This document shows, in pieces, positions 16,396-24,688 of a stretch of DNA of 64,000 bases. Position 1 is the stretch's first letter; each line of letters opens with the position of its first letter. Location: NCBI GenBank assembly GCA_910575625.1, contig CAJTFD010000005.1:193229-257228 (forward strand). Direction: 5' to 3'. The notes under the pieces were generated by a model. It searched no databases. It saw only the letters and a program-made list of their open reading frames with translations, and had not been told where the DNA came from. This DNA is from Clostridia bacterium. GTDB taxonomy: Bacteria; Bacillota; Clostridia; Lachnospirales; Lachnospiraceae. The translations under genes were made by a program, and so were the position numbers.

Positions 16396-17376
16396 TTACT
16401 TACTGCTCTTCCTGGCCATCTTCTGACGCTGGTCCGTCTCATAGACTTCCACGCCGTCCATGCTCTGCACGAATTTGGAGAGCTGGGAATATCCATACTG
16501 CTTGACCCGGAAATTCTTAAATCTGCTGTGGATCTCATTGCTGAGCTGGTTCATGCCGATACCTTTCCTGCCATGCCTTCCCACCTCAGCTCTGATATAT
16601 TTGATGATCTCTCCTTTAGTCTTATCGTCACTTTTGACTGATAATATAATAGTGTTCTCCACTCTTTTTAAGTCAAAAATCCCACTGTCCTCCAAAAAGC
16701 GCGACAGGGAACTGTATCCAAAATTGCGCACGTCAAAATCAGGATACTTATTCAGCAGCCGGTTCCCGATCTCACCCAGGCTCGTCTCTTTTCCCTTATC
16801 CTCGTTGTCGCTGATCATGCCGATGATCGTGCTCACGATCTCCCGGTTCCTGTCCGTCCCCGCATCGCCCTTGCCCGCGTCCGTCTTCTTGTCCGTAATC
16901 TCGATCTCCTCGTTCTCCTCCGGCATGTCCTCACCTTTTTCCTCCTCCAGCAGCACCTCCAGGTTGGTGAAGATCGTACAGGAACTGCGGAAGGAGAGGG
17001 GCGTCTTCTCCTCACCCATGCCGATCACGGTCATGCCGGACTCCCGCAGACGGCTGGCTAGGCGGGTAAAATCGCTGTCGCTGGACACCAGACAGAAGCC
17101 GTCCACCTGCTTGCTGTAAAGGATGTCCATGGCATCGATGATCATCGCGGAGTCCGTGGCGTTCTTTCCCGTGGTGTTGGCGAACTGCTGGATGGGGACG
17201 ATGGAATGTTCCAGCAGCTTTCTCTTCCAGCGGGAAGCCTTCGGGTCGGTCCAGTCGCCGTAGATCCTCTTGTAGGTGGTGGTCCCGTGCTTGCTCATCT
17301 CGTCCAAGATCACGGAAATATATTTGGCTGAAACATTGTCGGAATCTATCAGCAGTGCAAATCTTTTATCTGTCAT
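16396..17376 (-). CDS. NYN-domain protein with two OST-HTH/LOTUS domains
   Basis: Residues 1-150 form a LabA-like NYN (PIN-like) nuclease fold: FALLIDSDNVSAKYISVIL, TTYKRIYGDWTD, NATDSAMIIDAMDIL and FCLVSSDSDFTRLASRLRES. The aspartates of these four blocks form the metal-binding cluster. Two OST-HTH/LOTUS modules follow (about residues 185-255 and 262-320), each with the turn F-G/K-Y-G-Y-S-x-L-S-x-F. These domains bind RNA, including G-quadruplex RNA in studied cases, so an RNA-processing role is likely. The start at 17376 (MTDKRFALLI) has AGGGAGAGG upstream; the earlier ATGs lack one. Confidence 0.88.
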   Translation of the reverse strand: MTDKRFALLIDSDNVSAKYISVILDEMSKHGTTTYKRIYGDWTDPKASRWKRKLLEHSIVPIQQFANTTGKNATDSAMIIDAMDILYSKQVDGFCLVSSDSDFTRLASRLRESGMTVIGMGEEKTPLSFRSSCTIFTNLEVLLEEEKGEDMPEENEEIEITDKKTDAGKGDAGTDRNREIVSTIIGMISDNEDKGKETSLGEIGNRLLNKYPDFDVRNFGYSSLSRFLEDSGIFDLKRVENTIILSVKSDDKTKGEIIKYIRAEVGRHGRKGIGMNQLSNEIHSRFKNFRVKQYGYSQLSKFVQSMDGVEVYETDQRQKMARKSSK

Positions 17377-17439
17377 ATACCTCTCCCTGTACTCATTTGA
17401 TATTCTTCTTATCATACCATTAATTTTCATGGGAAGCAA

Positions 17440-17620
17440 ACCGGAATTTCTTTTTTTTCCTCATTTCTGACGCATTTATCGCTTCATCCAGATAGAGCTG
17501 GGCGTTTGATCCCAAATTTTATCGCCGCTTTTGCCCTGGACATACATATTTGGACAGGAAACTTCATATTTTAACAATAAAAGCAAATACTCTCTAAACT
17601 TCTAACTTAGGAGGATCCCC
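17440..17620. other. Intergenic region between divergent NYN and ZIP genes
   Basis: About 180 bases between divergently transcribed genes. A TTAGGAGGAT ribosome site serves the ZIP gene. No convincing promoter pair, metal-responsive operator or riboswitch was identified. Confidence 0.4.
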
Positions 17621-18412
17621 ATGAAAACTCTCTTGTGGGCTGCGGGCGGGACCGGTTTTACATTTGCGATGACGACACTTGGTTCCGCCGTGGTCTTTTT
17701 CTTCAAAAACCAGATGCGTATGGGCATACAGAAGATTTTTCTCGGATTTGCCGCCGGCGTCATGATCGCCGCGTCCGTCTGGAGCTTGCTGATCCCCGCC
17801 ATCGAGGAGGCCGTCTCCATGGACATGGTGGGCTGGATGCCTGCCGCCGGCGGCTTTATCTTAGGGATCGCGTTCCTGATGATCCTGGACTATCTGCTCC
17901 CGCATCTGCACCCAAATACGGACCGGACTGAAGGAAGGTCCGCCTCCTGGCGCAGGACTTCCCTGCTGGTGCTGGCCGTGACCCTGCACAACATCCCCGA
18001 GGGGATGGCTGTGGGCCTCTCCTTCGCATTGGCCGCGCAGCACAGCGGTGACCCCGCCCTCTACGCCGCCGCCATGGCCCTGGCGGTCGGCATCGGTATC
18101 CAGAATTTCCCTGAGGGCGCGGCCATCTCCCTGCCGCTCCGGCAGGAGGGACTGTCCACCGTCCGCTCCTTCGCCATCGGCAGCCTGACCGGTATCGTGG
18201 AGCCCGTCTTCGGGATCTTGACCGTGCTGGCCGCCGGAGGCATCCAACCCCTGATGCCCTGGCTTTTATCCTTCGCGGCCGGCGCTATGATGTACGTGGT
18301 CGTAGAGGAACTGATCCCCGAAGCCCATCTGGGTGAACACTCCAACGTGGGCACACTGGGTGTGATGAGCGGATTTTTGATCATGATGATCTTGGATGTC
18401 GCTTTAGGTTAA
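17621..18412 (+). CDS. ZIP family divalent metal transporter (ZupT/GufA-like)
   Basis: This 263-residue inner-membrane protein has eight predicted helices. Metal-binding signatures are in helices 4 and 5: HNIPEGMAVGLSFALAAQ and IGIQNFPEGAAISLPLRQEG. These match ZupT/GufA-type ZIP carriers that import zinc and other divalent metals; bacterial ZIPs of this type have broad specificity. A variable acidic/His loop lies between helices 3 and 4 (HLHPNTDRTEGR). The ATG at 17621 follows TTAGGAGGATCCCC. It is monocistronic as far as can be seen. Confidence 0.92.
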   Translation: MKTLLWAAGGTGFTFAMTTLGSAVVFFFKNQMRMGIQKIFLGFAAGVMIAASVWSLLIPAIEEAVSMDMVGWMPAAGGFILGIAFLMILDYLLPHLHPNTDRTEGRSASWRRTSLLVLAVTLHNIPEGMAVGLSFALAAQHSGDPALYAAAMALAVGIGIQNFPEGAAISLPLRQEGLSTVRSFAIGSLTGIVEPVFGILTVLAAGGIQPLMPWLLSFAAGAMMYVVVEELIPEAHLGEHSNVGTLGVMSGFLIMMILDVALG

Positions 18413-18608
18413 ATTATTTGAAAAATCCAGCCATTATTTTCTGAAAATCATTATGCTTCCGTCTTTTTATCGATATATAATATAACACAGATCCAGGATC
18501 ATCTATATATAATATATTTTTAAAAGACACTTATGTAAAATCCTTTTCTATACGATATTATTATATGGAAGTATTTATGAAAAAATCGTTTGAGAGGAGG
18601 ATCACTTT
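18413..18608. other. AT-rich spacer upstream of the unknown 213-residue protein
   Basis: Strongly AT-rich 196-base spacer with several TATATAAT-like stretches, so a -10 cannot be chosen reliably. A strong ribosome site GAGAGGAGG lies before the ATG at 18609. Confidence 0.4.
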
Positions 18609-19250
18609 ATGTCTATTGAAGCATTAACCGGTAATTTTACCGCGACTCCCGTGTACGGGACTACAGCACCATCGAAAGTTGACACTGCCGTAGAAGCCCT
18701 GCAGGGCGAAGAAGCCAAGAAAAAAACGAACACCGATACCGTAGAGATCAGTGAAGAGGGAAAGAAACAGGCTTCCAAAAACAAAGGTCTGAGCGCTGAC
18801 GAATTGAAAGCCATCCACGAACAGCAGATGGCATCCTTCAACAGCATGCTGGCAAACATGCTCAAATCCCAGGGCGGCATGAGCAACATTGCAAACGGCA
18901 CCAACATCCAGATCACCAAAGATCTGTTTTCTAAGCTGAACATCACTCCGGCTGATTCTGCGAAAGCCGCACAGGCCATCTCTGAAGACGGCGAATGGGG
19001 CGTGAACGCAGTTGCCACCAGGATCATGGATATGGCGGTCGCCTTATCCGGCGGCAACACAGAGAAATTGTCTGTGCTGCGTGATGCTGTGGAAAAAGGA
19101 TTTGCCGCCGCTGAAAAACAGTGGGGCGGGAAACTCCCATCCATCACTGGCGACACCCATACCGAGATCAACAACCGTTTTGACTACTGGGAAAAATACG
19201 GTACATTGGACGGCTACACCATGGGTAAAGCCGACGGCGCGGACAAATAG
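18609..19250 (+). CDS. Soluble protein of unknown function, Lachnospiraceae-type
   Basis: This 213-residue protein has no recognised domain. It has no signal peptide or transmembrane segment. The N-terminal 55 residues are Thr/Ser/Lys-rich and contain TDTVEISEEGKKQASKNKG, a pattern reminiscent of the N-termini of flagellum-associated regulators but too short to assign. Residues 60-150 are helical (ADELKAIHEQQMASFNSMLA, AVATRIMDMAVALSGGN) and the C-terminus has INNRFDYWEKYGT. A strong ribosome site precedes it and hairpins follow it. The clean codon usage and the spacing suggest a genuine, well-expressed gene. Confidence 0.75.
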   Translation: MSIEALTGNFTATPVYGTTAPSKVDTAVEALQGEEAKKKTNTDTVEISEEGKKQASKNKGLSADELKAIHEQQMASFNSMLANMLKSQGGMSNIANGTNIQITKDLFSKLNITPADSAKAAQAISEDGEWGVNAVATRIMDMAVALSGGNTEKLSVLRDAVEKGFAAAEKQWGGKLPSITGDTHTEINNRFDYWEKYGTLDGYTMGKADGADK

Positions 19251-19283
19251 AGCCTATTGAACAGATCTTACTATGGATGAGCA

Positions 19284-19349
19284 GGGCGAAAGCCCGGATC
19301 ATGGATACAGCTGACTTTCATTTATGGCAATGCCGCCGTCAGGCGGCAT
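19284..19349. repeat. Two hairpins downstream of the unknown gene
   Basis: GGGC-GAAA-GCCC (19284-19295) and ATGCCGCC-GTCA-GGCGGCAT (19330-19349) are compact GNRA-like and tetraloop hairpins. The second is followed by a weak T-rich stretch and may act as terminator of the preceding gene. Confidence 0.5.
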
Positions 19350-19472
19350 GTCTGTTTGGAAAGCAATCAGAAAACAACAGGGACCGCTGACACAACACAC
19401 CGCCTGGCAGCCCCTGTTTGTTTTATCTTTCTGCCGGATCCAACGACCGGTACACCCCCCCCTGACCGCTGG

Positions 19473-19640
19473 TTAGACCTGGCAAAACTTCTCGTACCGC
19501 TCCTGATACTTATCCGCCAATCCTGGCTCCGGCTCCACGGTATCCACCACTTTCACCAGTTTTTCAGCCGCTTCCTTCACATCTTTAAAAATGCCGCACC
19601 CGACAGGTCCCCTTTTCTTATCTTGCAGTTCATTTTTCTG
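19473..19640 (-). pseudogene. C-terminal relic of an FGGY-family sugar kinase (xylulokinase-like)
   Basis: Read on the minus strand, about 55 codons without a start encode GCGIFKDVKEAAEKLVKVVD followed by TVEPEPGLADKYQERYEKF and a stop at 19473. This spacing (G-x-F-K-D-V-x-E-A, TVEP, Y-x-x-R-Y) is that of the C-terminal end of xylulokinases and related FGGY kinases. The catalytic N-terminal and central parts are absent. A fortuitous ATG with GGGAGG in front lies in another frame. It borders the AT-rich restriction island and is probably debris from insertion or deletion events there. Confidence 0.6.
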
Positions 19641-19717
19641 CCTCCCTGATCGATCTCCTTTTATAATAAATCCTATTATACAGCATATCCCCAGCTAATG
19701 GAACGGACTTTCCACAA

Positions 19718-19772
19718 AACTGTTTAAAAATAACTTTTAATATCGCTTATCTTTTTCTCCAATAGCACCAGT
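19718..19772. mobile_element. Truncated half of a palindromic MITE (same family as 60237-60397)
   Basis: The 55 bases from AACTGTTTAAAAATAACTTT to AATAGCACCAGT match, with about five differences, the reverse complement of the right half of the complete element at 60237-60397. Only one arm is present. It lies immediately upstream of the McrBC-type island. Confidence 0.75.
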
Positions 19773-19841
19773 GGATCCCCATGCTGTTTATCTTAATACT
19801 ATAAAATATAGGAGCACAGATCTTTTTCGATATTTTTCATA

Positions 19842-19870
19842 TTTACTTCTTTTTCGTTAGAGTTTATAAT
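19842..19870 (+). promoter_or_regulatory. Probable promoter of the McrBC-type operon
   Basis: TTTACT (19842-19847) and TATAAT (19865-19870) are 17 bases apart, about 100 bases upstream of the McrB-like start. Confidence 0.65.
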
Positions 19871-19967
19871 GGATTTATGGATATCTGCACAGTTTCAAGA
19901 CAAAAAGGAAGAACCCCATGCGATATACCGAAGCTTACACGAAGCAGGATAAAGGCGGTGATCAACA

Positions 19968-22400
19968 ATGTTTGATGAGTTTTGTTTCAAGGCCGCACTC
20001 GTTGCGTATAAGAAAAGATTTGTACAGACACAGTGGCCAGATGAAAAATACAAATGGGAAGCAGTACAATGCTTTCAGGCTAATTGGGATGTGGATGCCG
20101 AAGACTTTGCTGCTATGCTCACAAAAGCGCTCTCACAGACTTCAAACCTTTTAGCCTCCGTTAATAATTTCCCGGCTAGAATGATCACAAAGTTTGCCGA
20201 GATCGCTCAGGAAGAAGTTCGCTCTATGTTTATTGGATTATTCGATGAAAGCAATGATATCTATGAGCGGATCGATACCTTCAAACAGAAGTCAAATATC
20301 CTTCTTGAACGTTATGGAAATGGTACGTCTCGGCACTATCAGCATGAGAATGCCATCAGCACGTATCTTTGGTTGAGATACCCTGATAAATACTATATTT
20401 ATAAGCTGAGTGAAGTTAAAGCTGTTTCAAATAAACTTGAGAGTGATCATATTTTTAAGAAAGGTGCGTATGCAGATAACATCCGTAACTATCTTCTATT
20501 GTACAATGAGATCTGTGAGGAACTTAAACAGGATGAAAAACTCAAAAATATGCTCACTTCACAGATCACAAGAACATGCTATCCGGATCCAGAGCTTAAA
20601 ACGCTTACTATTGACTTTTGTTTCTTTATCAGTAGGTATTTGAATGAAGATGATATAGCCGCTCCAACAGATGAGTGGTGGCCCAAGGATTACACCCCAG
20701 CACTCTCCGTTGATGACTGGGAGGCTTTGTTAAATGATAAGGAAGTCTTCACGGATAGCAGTCTTGAGATCATGAAGCGCATGCTCGATCATGGTGAAAA
20801 AGCTACATGTACCCAGCTTTCTATTAAGTATGGTGAGAGCGTAAATTTTTATAATTCTGGTTCATCAAGATTGGCAAAGAGGATCGTACAGAAGACTGGC
20901 TGTCCAGTCATGCCTCCCGATGAGAAAAAAAACAAATATTGGCCAGTGCTTTATGTGGGCAAGGACGCTAAAAAGGATGAAGCGGGTATGTATGTTTGGA
21001 AGCTTCGTGATGAATTATCCAAAGCACTTCAAAGAGTGGATCTATCAAATGTAAAACTTTATGCAAAAATAGCACCACGCTTTTGGAAGATCAGCCACAG
21101 TAATGATGGTATCACTGATGCAGAAGCAACTGTTTTTGAAAAGAGAAGAGTTGTTGTAGTGCATCAGGATATTTCAGCAAAAGAAAAGTCAAGTGTCCGT
21201 CAAGACAGAGATTTCACAGCTAATATGAAGAAGGGCGACTTCTTCTATATGTGCCGTGGTAACAGCATAAAACTTCTCGGTAGGATCAACACGGATAAAG
21301 TTGAAGAGAATCCTGAAAAGCAAGACGGATGGTGTGAACGAAGTTATACCGTCATAGCCGAATCTTGTGATATAAATGTTTATACCGGTAAAAAAAAGCA
21401 GTGGTCACCTAACTTTGATTCAATTTGTAGTCCGATCCCTGAAAGCGACATGGCTTTATTTGAGGATAGCATTTTAAAGCCTTATTTCAATGTCACTACA
21501 GAAGGATTATTGAACGATGATGCTCCTATACATTCAAGCAAAGAAAAAGACGCGTATACAAAGGAAGATTTTTTGAAGGAAGTATATATGCCGGAAGCCA
21601 AATATGACAGACTGGCGGCAGTCCTTCAGAAGAAAAAGAACATTATACTCCAAGGAGCACCGGGTGTAGGAAAGACATTTGCCGCAAAGAGACTGGCTTA
21701 TTCGATCATGGGTGCAAAAGATGATGACCGTATTGCGTTTGTACAGTTTCATCAGAACTACTCCTACGAAGACTTTATGATGGGTTACAAACCGGTAGAA
21801 GATGGATTTGAACTGAAATACGGTATCTTTTATAATTTCTGCCAGAAGGCTGCAAACCGTCCAGACAAAGATCACTTCTTTATAATCGACGAGATCAACC
21901 GCGGAAACATAAGTAAGATATTTGGTGAGCTGTTAATGCTCATCGAAGCAGATTATAGAGATAAGGAAGTTACTCTTGCTTATAACGGACTTGGTTTCTC
22001 TGTGCCAAAGAGATTACACATGATCGGCATGATGAATACTGCTGACCGAAGTCTCGATATGATCGATTACGCACTACGTCGTCGATTCAGCTTCTTTGAT
22101 ATGGAGCCGGGATTTGATTCAGAAGGATTTATCAATTACCAGAAAGGATTTGCTGACGATACTTTCAACACATTGATCGAACGTATCAAAGACCTTAACA
22201 GAGAGATCACACAAGATAAATCCCTCGGCAAAGGATTCTGTATTGGTCACAGCTACTTCTGTAATGCCGATGAATGTACGGAAGAATGGATGAAGGATGT
22301 TGTAGATTTTGATATCCTTCCTATGCTCAGCGAGTACTGGTTCGATGAAGATGCGAAGCTGCAGCGTTGGGAGAATGTCCTGCACGGTGTATTTCAATGA
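19968..22400 (+). CDS. McrB-like AAA+ GTPase/ATPase of a modification-dependent (type IV) restriction system
   Basis: McrB binds modified DNA through its N-terminal part and drives translocation with an AAA+ motor, partnering the McrC nuclease. In this 810-residue protein the motor is at about 545-790: Walker A GAPGVGKTFAAKRL, Walker B with the McrB signature FFIIDEINRGNISKIFGELL, sensor MIGMMNTADRSLDMIDYALR and RRRF. The N-terminal about 300 residues are unassigned helical sequence. Residues about 390-490 (RVVVVHQ to KKGDFFYMCRGNSIKLLGRI) resemble an EVE/PUA-like modified-base reader. The stop overlaps mcrC by ATGA. Lower GC content and different codon usage from neighbours suggest transfer. 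Confidence 0.88.
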   Translation: MFDEFCFKAALVAYKKRFVQTQWPDEKYKWEAVQCFQANWDVDAEDFAAMLTKALSQTSNLLASVNNFPARMITKFAEIAQEEVRSMFIGLFDESNDIYERIDTFKQKSNILLERYGNGTSRHYQHENAISTYLWLRYPDKYYIYKLSEVKAVSNKLESDHIFKKGAYADNIRNYLLLYNEICEELKQDEKLKNMLTSQITRTCYPDPELKTLTIDFCFFISRYLNEDDIAAPTDEWWPKDYTPALSVDDWEALLNDKEVFTDSSLEIMKRMLDHGEKATCTQLSIKYGESVNFYNSGSSRLAKRIVQKTGCPVMPPDEKKNKYWPVLYVGKDAKKDEAGMYVWKLRDELSKALQRVDLSNVKLYAKIAPRFWKISHSNDGITDAEATVFEKRRVVVVHQDISAKEKSSVRQDRDFTANMKKGDFFYMCRGNSIKLLGRINTDKVEENPEKQDGWCERSYTVIAESCDINVYTGKKKQWSPNFDSICSPIPESDMALFEDSILKPYFNVTTEGLLNDDAPIHSSKEKDAYTKEDFLKEVYMPEAKYDRLAAVLQKKKNIILQGAPGVGKTFAAKRLAYSIMGAKDDDRIAFVQFHQNYSYEDFMMGYKPVEDGFELKYGIFYNFCQKAANRPDKDHFFIIDEINRGNISKIFGELLMLIEADYRDKEVTLAYNGLGFSVPKRLHMIGMMNTADRSLDMIDYALRRRFSFFDMEPGFDSEGFINYQKGFADDTFNTLIERIKDLNREITQDKSLGKGFCIGHSYFCNADECTEEWMKDVVDFDILPMLSEYWFDEDAKLQRWENVLHGVFQ

Positions 22401-23458
22401 CAAAAGACAAAACCATATTGATCAATAACATATATCATATGCTGTCCTATGCGTTTCGAACATTGAACCAAGAGAACTATGACAATGTTGCTGTAGAGTC
22501 TTTTGATGAGATGTATGATCTGCTGGCTGCGATCCTTGCAAAAGGGATCGGCCTACAATTGAAGCAGGGCTTGTATCGGGAGTACATTGACCGTCAGAAA
22601 AGGTTATCGGTAGTGCGCGGGAAAATCAATATGCCCGGAACTATCAAAAATCGCCTGGCGCATGAAAGAGTCCTTACTTGTGAATATGATGAGTTTTCAG
22701 AAAATAACCTGCTTAACCAGATCTTGAAAACTACAGTCATGCTGCTCCTAAGAAATGCTAAAGTAAAGTCAGAGTATAAAGACGACCTGAAAAAGAAAAT
22801 GTTATTCTTTTCAAATGTGGAGCTGTTGAAGCCAACGAGTATCCGCTGGTCGTCGATCAGATTTCACAGAAATAATCAGACTTATCGAATACTTATAAGT
22901 ATATGCCAGCTGATCATTGAAGGTATGCTTATTACAACCGATGCAGGCGATCATAGACTTGCTAATTTTGTTGATGAGCAGCGCATGTGCAGAATATACG
23001 AGAAGTTTATCCTGGAATACTATAAGAGACATTTCCCAGAACTTAATGCTACAGCGTCAAAGATCCCGTGGGCAGTAGATGATGGGATAAGAACAATGCT
23101 TCCAGAAATGCACAGTGATATCCACTTGCAAAAGGACAATACAGTACTGATCATCGATGCAAAATACTATAGTCATACGACACAAATACAGTATAACAAA
23201 CATACCCTTTATTCAGATAACTTGTATCAGATTTTTGCCTATGTTAAAAACCGTGATTACGGATTTGGAGAAGAGGAGCATCAGGTATCGGGAATGCTGC
23301 TTTATGGAAAAACCGAAGAAAATATCCAGACAGATAATGTCTATCAGTTACATGGTAATCAGATAACAGTAAAAACGCTGGATCTGGATCAAAAGTTTGA
23401 TATTATCGCTGAACAGCTCAACGAAATAGCAAGAGATCACTTTGATGTTCAAGGTTGA
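22397..23458 (+). CDS. McrC-like nuclease subunit of the type IV restriction system
   Basis: McrC is the PD-(D/E)xK endonuclease that docks on the McrB hexamer and stimulates its hydrolysis. This 353-residue protein has the core motif EMHSDIHLQKDNTVLIIDAK followed by YYSHT. The Asp in SDIHL and the Asp and Lys in DAK form the metal-binding triad. The N-terminal half matches McrC/LlaJI-type 5-methylcytosine restriction subunits (NNIYHMLSYAFRTLNQENYD; LRGK-like VVRGKINMPGTIKNRL). The start ATG at 22397 overlaps the mcrB stop, which implies translational coupling. It is followed only by the terminator shared with rpsI. Confidence 0.87.
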   Translation: MTKDKTILINNIYHMLSYAFRTLNQENYDNVAVESFDEMYDLLAAILAKGIGLQLKQGLYREYIDRQKRLSVVRGKINMPGTIKNRLAHERVLTCEYDEFSENNLLNQILKTTVMLLLRNAKVKSEYKDDLKKKMLFFSNVELLKPTSIRWSSIRFHRNNQTYRILISICQLIIEGMLITTDAGDHRLANFVDEQRMCRIYEKFILEYYKRHFPELNATASKIPWAVDDGIRTMLPEMHSDIHLQKDNTVLIIDAKYYSHTTQIQYNKHTLYSDNLYQIFAYVKNRDYGFGEEEHQVSGMLLYGKTEENIQTDNVYQLHGNQITVKTLDLDQKFDIIAEQLNEIARDHFDVQG

Positions 23459-23483
23459 GACAGCGGACCGAAAACAGAACCAC

Positions 23484-23513
23484 AAAAACCCCGGAAACAC
23501 ACGGTTTCCGGGG
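23484..23513 (-). terminator. Terminator of rplM-rpsI (also serves the restriction operon)
   Basis: Perfect 10-bp stem CCCCGGAAAC (23489-23498) / GTTTCCGGGG (23504-23513) with five T residues on the minus strand, 30 bases beyond the rpsI stop. The plus strand lacks a T-run but the stem may slow readthrough from mcrC. Confidence 0.85.
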
Positions 23514-23543
23514 AATGCTTTCTCTCTTTGATATATGCCTGAA

Positions 23544-23936
23544 CTACCTCTTGGAGAACTGCGGCGCACGACGCGCTGCTTTGAGGCCGTATTTCTTTCT
23601 CTCTTTCATCCTTGAATCCCTGGTCAGGTATCCGGCAGACTTTAACACAGGTCTGAAATCTGCGTCCGCTTCCAAAAGCGCACGTGCGATGCCATGACGG
23701 ATCGCGCCTGCTTGTCCGGTAAAGCCGCCGCCACGGACATTTACCAGCACATCATATTTATCCGCCGTCTCTGTCGCCACCAATGGCTGACGTACGACAA
23801 CTTTCAGGGTCTCCTCTCCCAGATAGTCATCGATGTCCCTTTTATTGATCGTGATCTTGCCTGTGCCTGGTATCAGATATACGCGAGCAACTGATTTTTT
23901 CCTTCTCCCTGTTCCGTAAAACCTTGCATTATCCAA
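23544..23936 (-). CDS. rpsI: 30S ribosomal protein S9
   Basis: S9 is a head protein of the small subunit whose C-terminal tail reaches the P-site tRNA. The 130-residue product shows [57 protein letters not shown] and the basic end [17 protein letters not shown]. The start codon is TTG at 23934-23936 with AGGAGGTAGGG upstream; this gives the expected N-terminus. It follows rplM by 17 bases. Confidence 0.97.
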   Translation of the reverse strand: MDNARFYGTGRRKKSVARVYLIPGTGKITINKRDIDDYLGEETLKVVVRQPLVATETADKYDVLVNVRGGGFTGQAGAIRHGIARALLEADADFRPVLKSAGYLTRDSRMKERKKYGLKAARRAPQFSKR

Positions 23937-23953
23937 TCTTCCCTACCTCCTCA

Positions 23954-24382
23954 CTAAAATGTCAATGCTTCCGGCTGCTGTGCCTCGTGTTTATGTTCCG
24001 GCCCTGCATATACAAAAAGTTTCCGATACATCTTCCTTCCCAGAGGGCCTTTTGGGAGCATGCCTTTGACTGCAAGCTCTAACACCCGCTCCGGTTTCTT
24101 TGCCAACATTTCGCTCAGTGTAGTCTCTTTCATCCCGCCTACATACCCGGAATGATGGTAGTAGATCTTCTGGGATAATTTCTTACCCGTTACTTTGATC
24201 TTCTCAGCGTTTACGATGATCACATAATCCCCGGTATCGATATGGGGCGTGAACTGCGGTTTATTTTTTCCTCTCAAGATCTTGGCCACTTCGGATGCCA
24301 GACGGCCCAATGTGCAGCCTTCTGCATCTACCACGTACCATTTCCGCTCGATCTTATCTGGATTAGCCATATATGTCTTCAT
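23954..24382 (-). CDS. rplM: 50S ribosomal protein L13
   Basis: L13 is an early-assembly protein of the large subunit. The 142-residue product contains [60 protein letters not shown] and the end [19 protein letters not shown], all typical. It is the first gene of rplM-rpsI. A perfect promoter lies at 24498-24526, and the leader of about 105 bases may carry an L13 autoregulatory structure. Confidence 0.97.
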   Translation of the reverse strand: MKTYMANPDKIERKWYVVDAEGCTLGRLASEVAKILRGKNKPQFTPHIDTGDYVIIVNAEKIKVTGKKLSQKIYYHHSGYVGGMKETTLSEMLAKKPERVLELAVKGMLPKGPLGRKMYRKLFVYAGPEHKHEAQQPEALTF

Positions 24383-24491
24383 GGTCTTCCCTCCTGAAAT
24401 TTATCAATTTAACGATCATTTGCCGTCCATCTATCGTCTAAAATGACTTTGCCGGGGCTGTGGTCAAAGCATTTTTTCGATGATCTCATAC
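24383..24491 (-). promoter_or_regulatory. rplM mRNA leader, possible L13 leader element
   Basis: The leader between the predicted start of transcription and rplM can form small hairpins, for example ACGAT/ATCGT around GGACGGCAAATG, and contains TTTGACCACAGCCCCGGCAA. An L13 leader motif is known upstream of rplM in Firmicutes. Assignment here rests on position and compact structure, not on a covariance model. Confidence 0.4.
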
Positions 24492-24497
24492 CGGCTT

Positions 24498-24526
24498 ATT
24501 ATAGTATAGTAAAATTTGCATGTCAA
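24498..24526 (-). promoter_or_regulatory. Promoter of rplM-rpsI
   Basis: Consensus TTGACA (24521-24526) and TATAAT (24498-24503) on the minus strand are separated by exactly 17 bases. Confidence 0.92.
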
Positions 24527-24582
24527 CTGATTTTCTTAAATTTTTCGCGTAATTTCTGCTGTATACGCCGGAAAAATGCCGA

Positions 24583-24611
24583 TTGACAGGGGGATCTTGC
24601 CAAGATATAAT
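24583..24611 (+). promoter_or_regulatory. Promoter of aspS
   Basis: Consensus TTGACA (24583-24588) and TATAAT (24606-24611) are separated by 17 bases. The leader of about 70 bases has a small stem TTTGCC/GGGCAAA but no T-box features. Confidence 0.92.
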
Positions 24612-24688
24612 AATATGATCATATACGTTTGGAGTTTGCCACACTAGGGCAAAATAAAATGATCAGGAATATATTTTAGGAGGAACCT

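Noticed and set aside
19356..19649. 97-codon plus-strand frame
   Set aside because: It is antisense to the kinase relic, has no ribosome site and no recognisable sequence.
24612..24688. T-box leader for aspS
   Set aside because: The leader is only about 70 bases, with no stem I, AG bulge or T-box sequence and no terminator.
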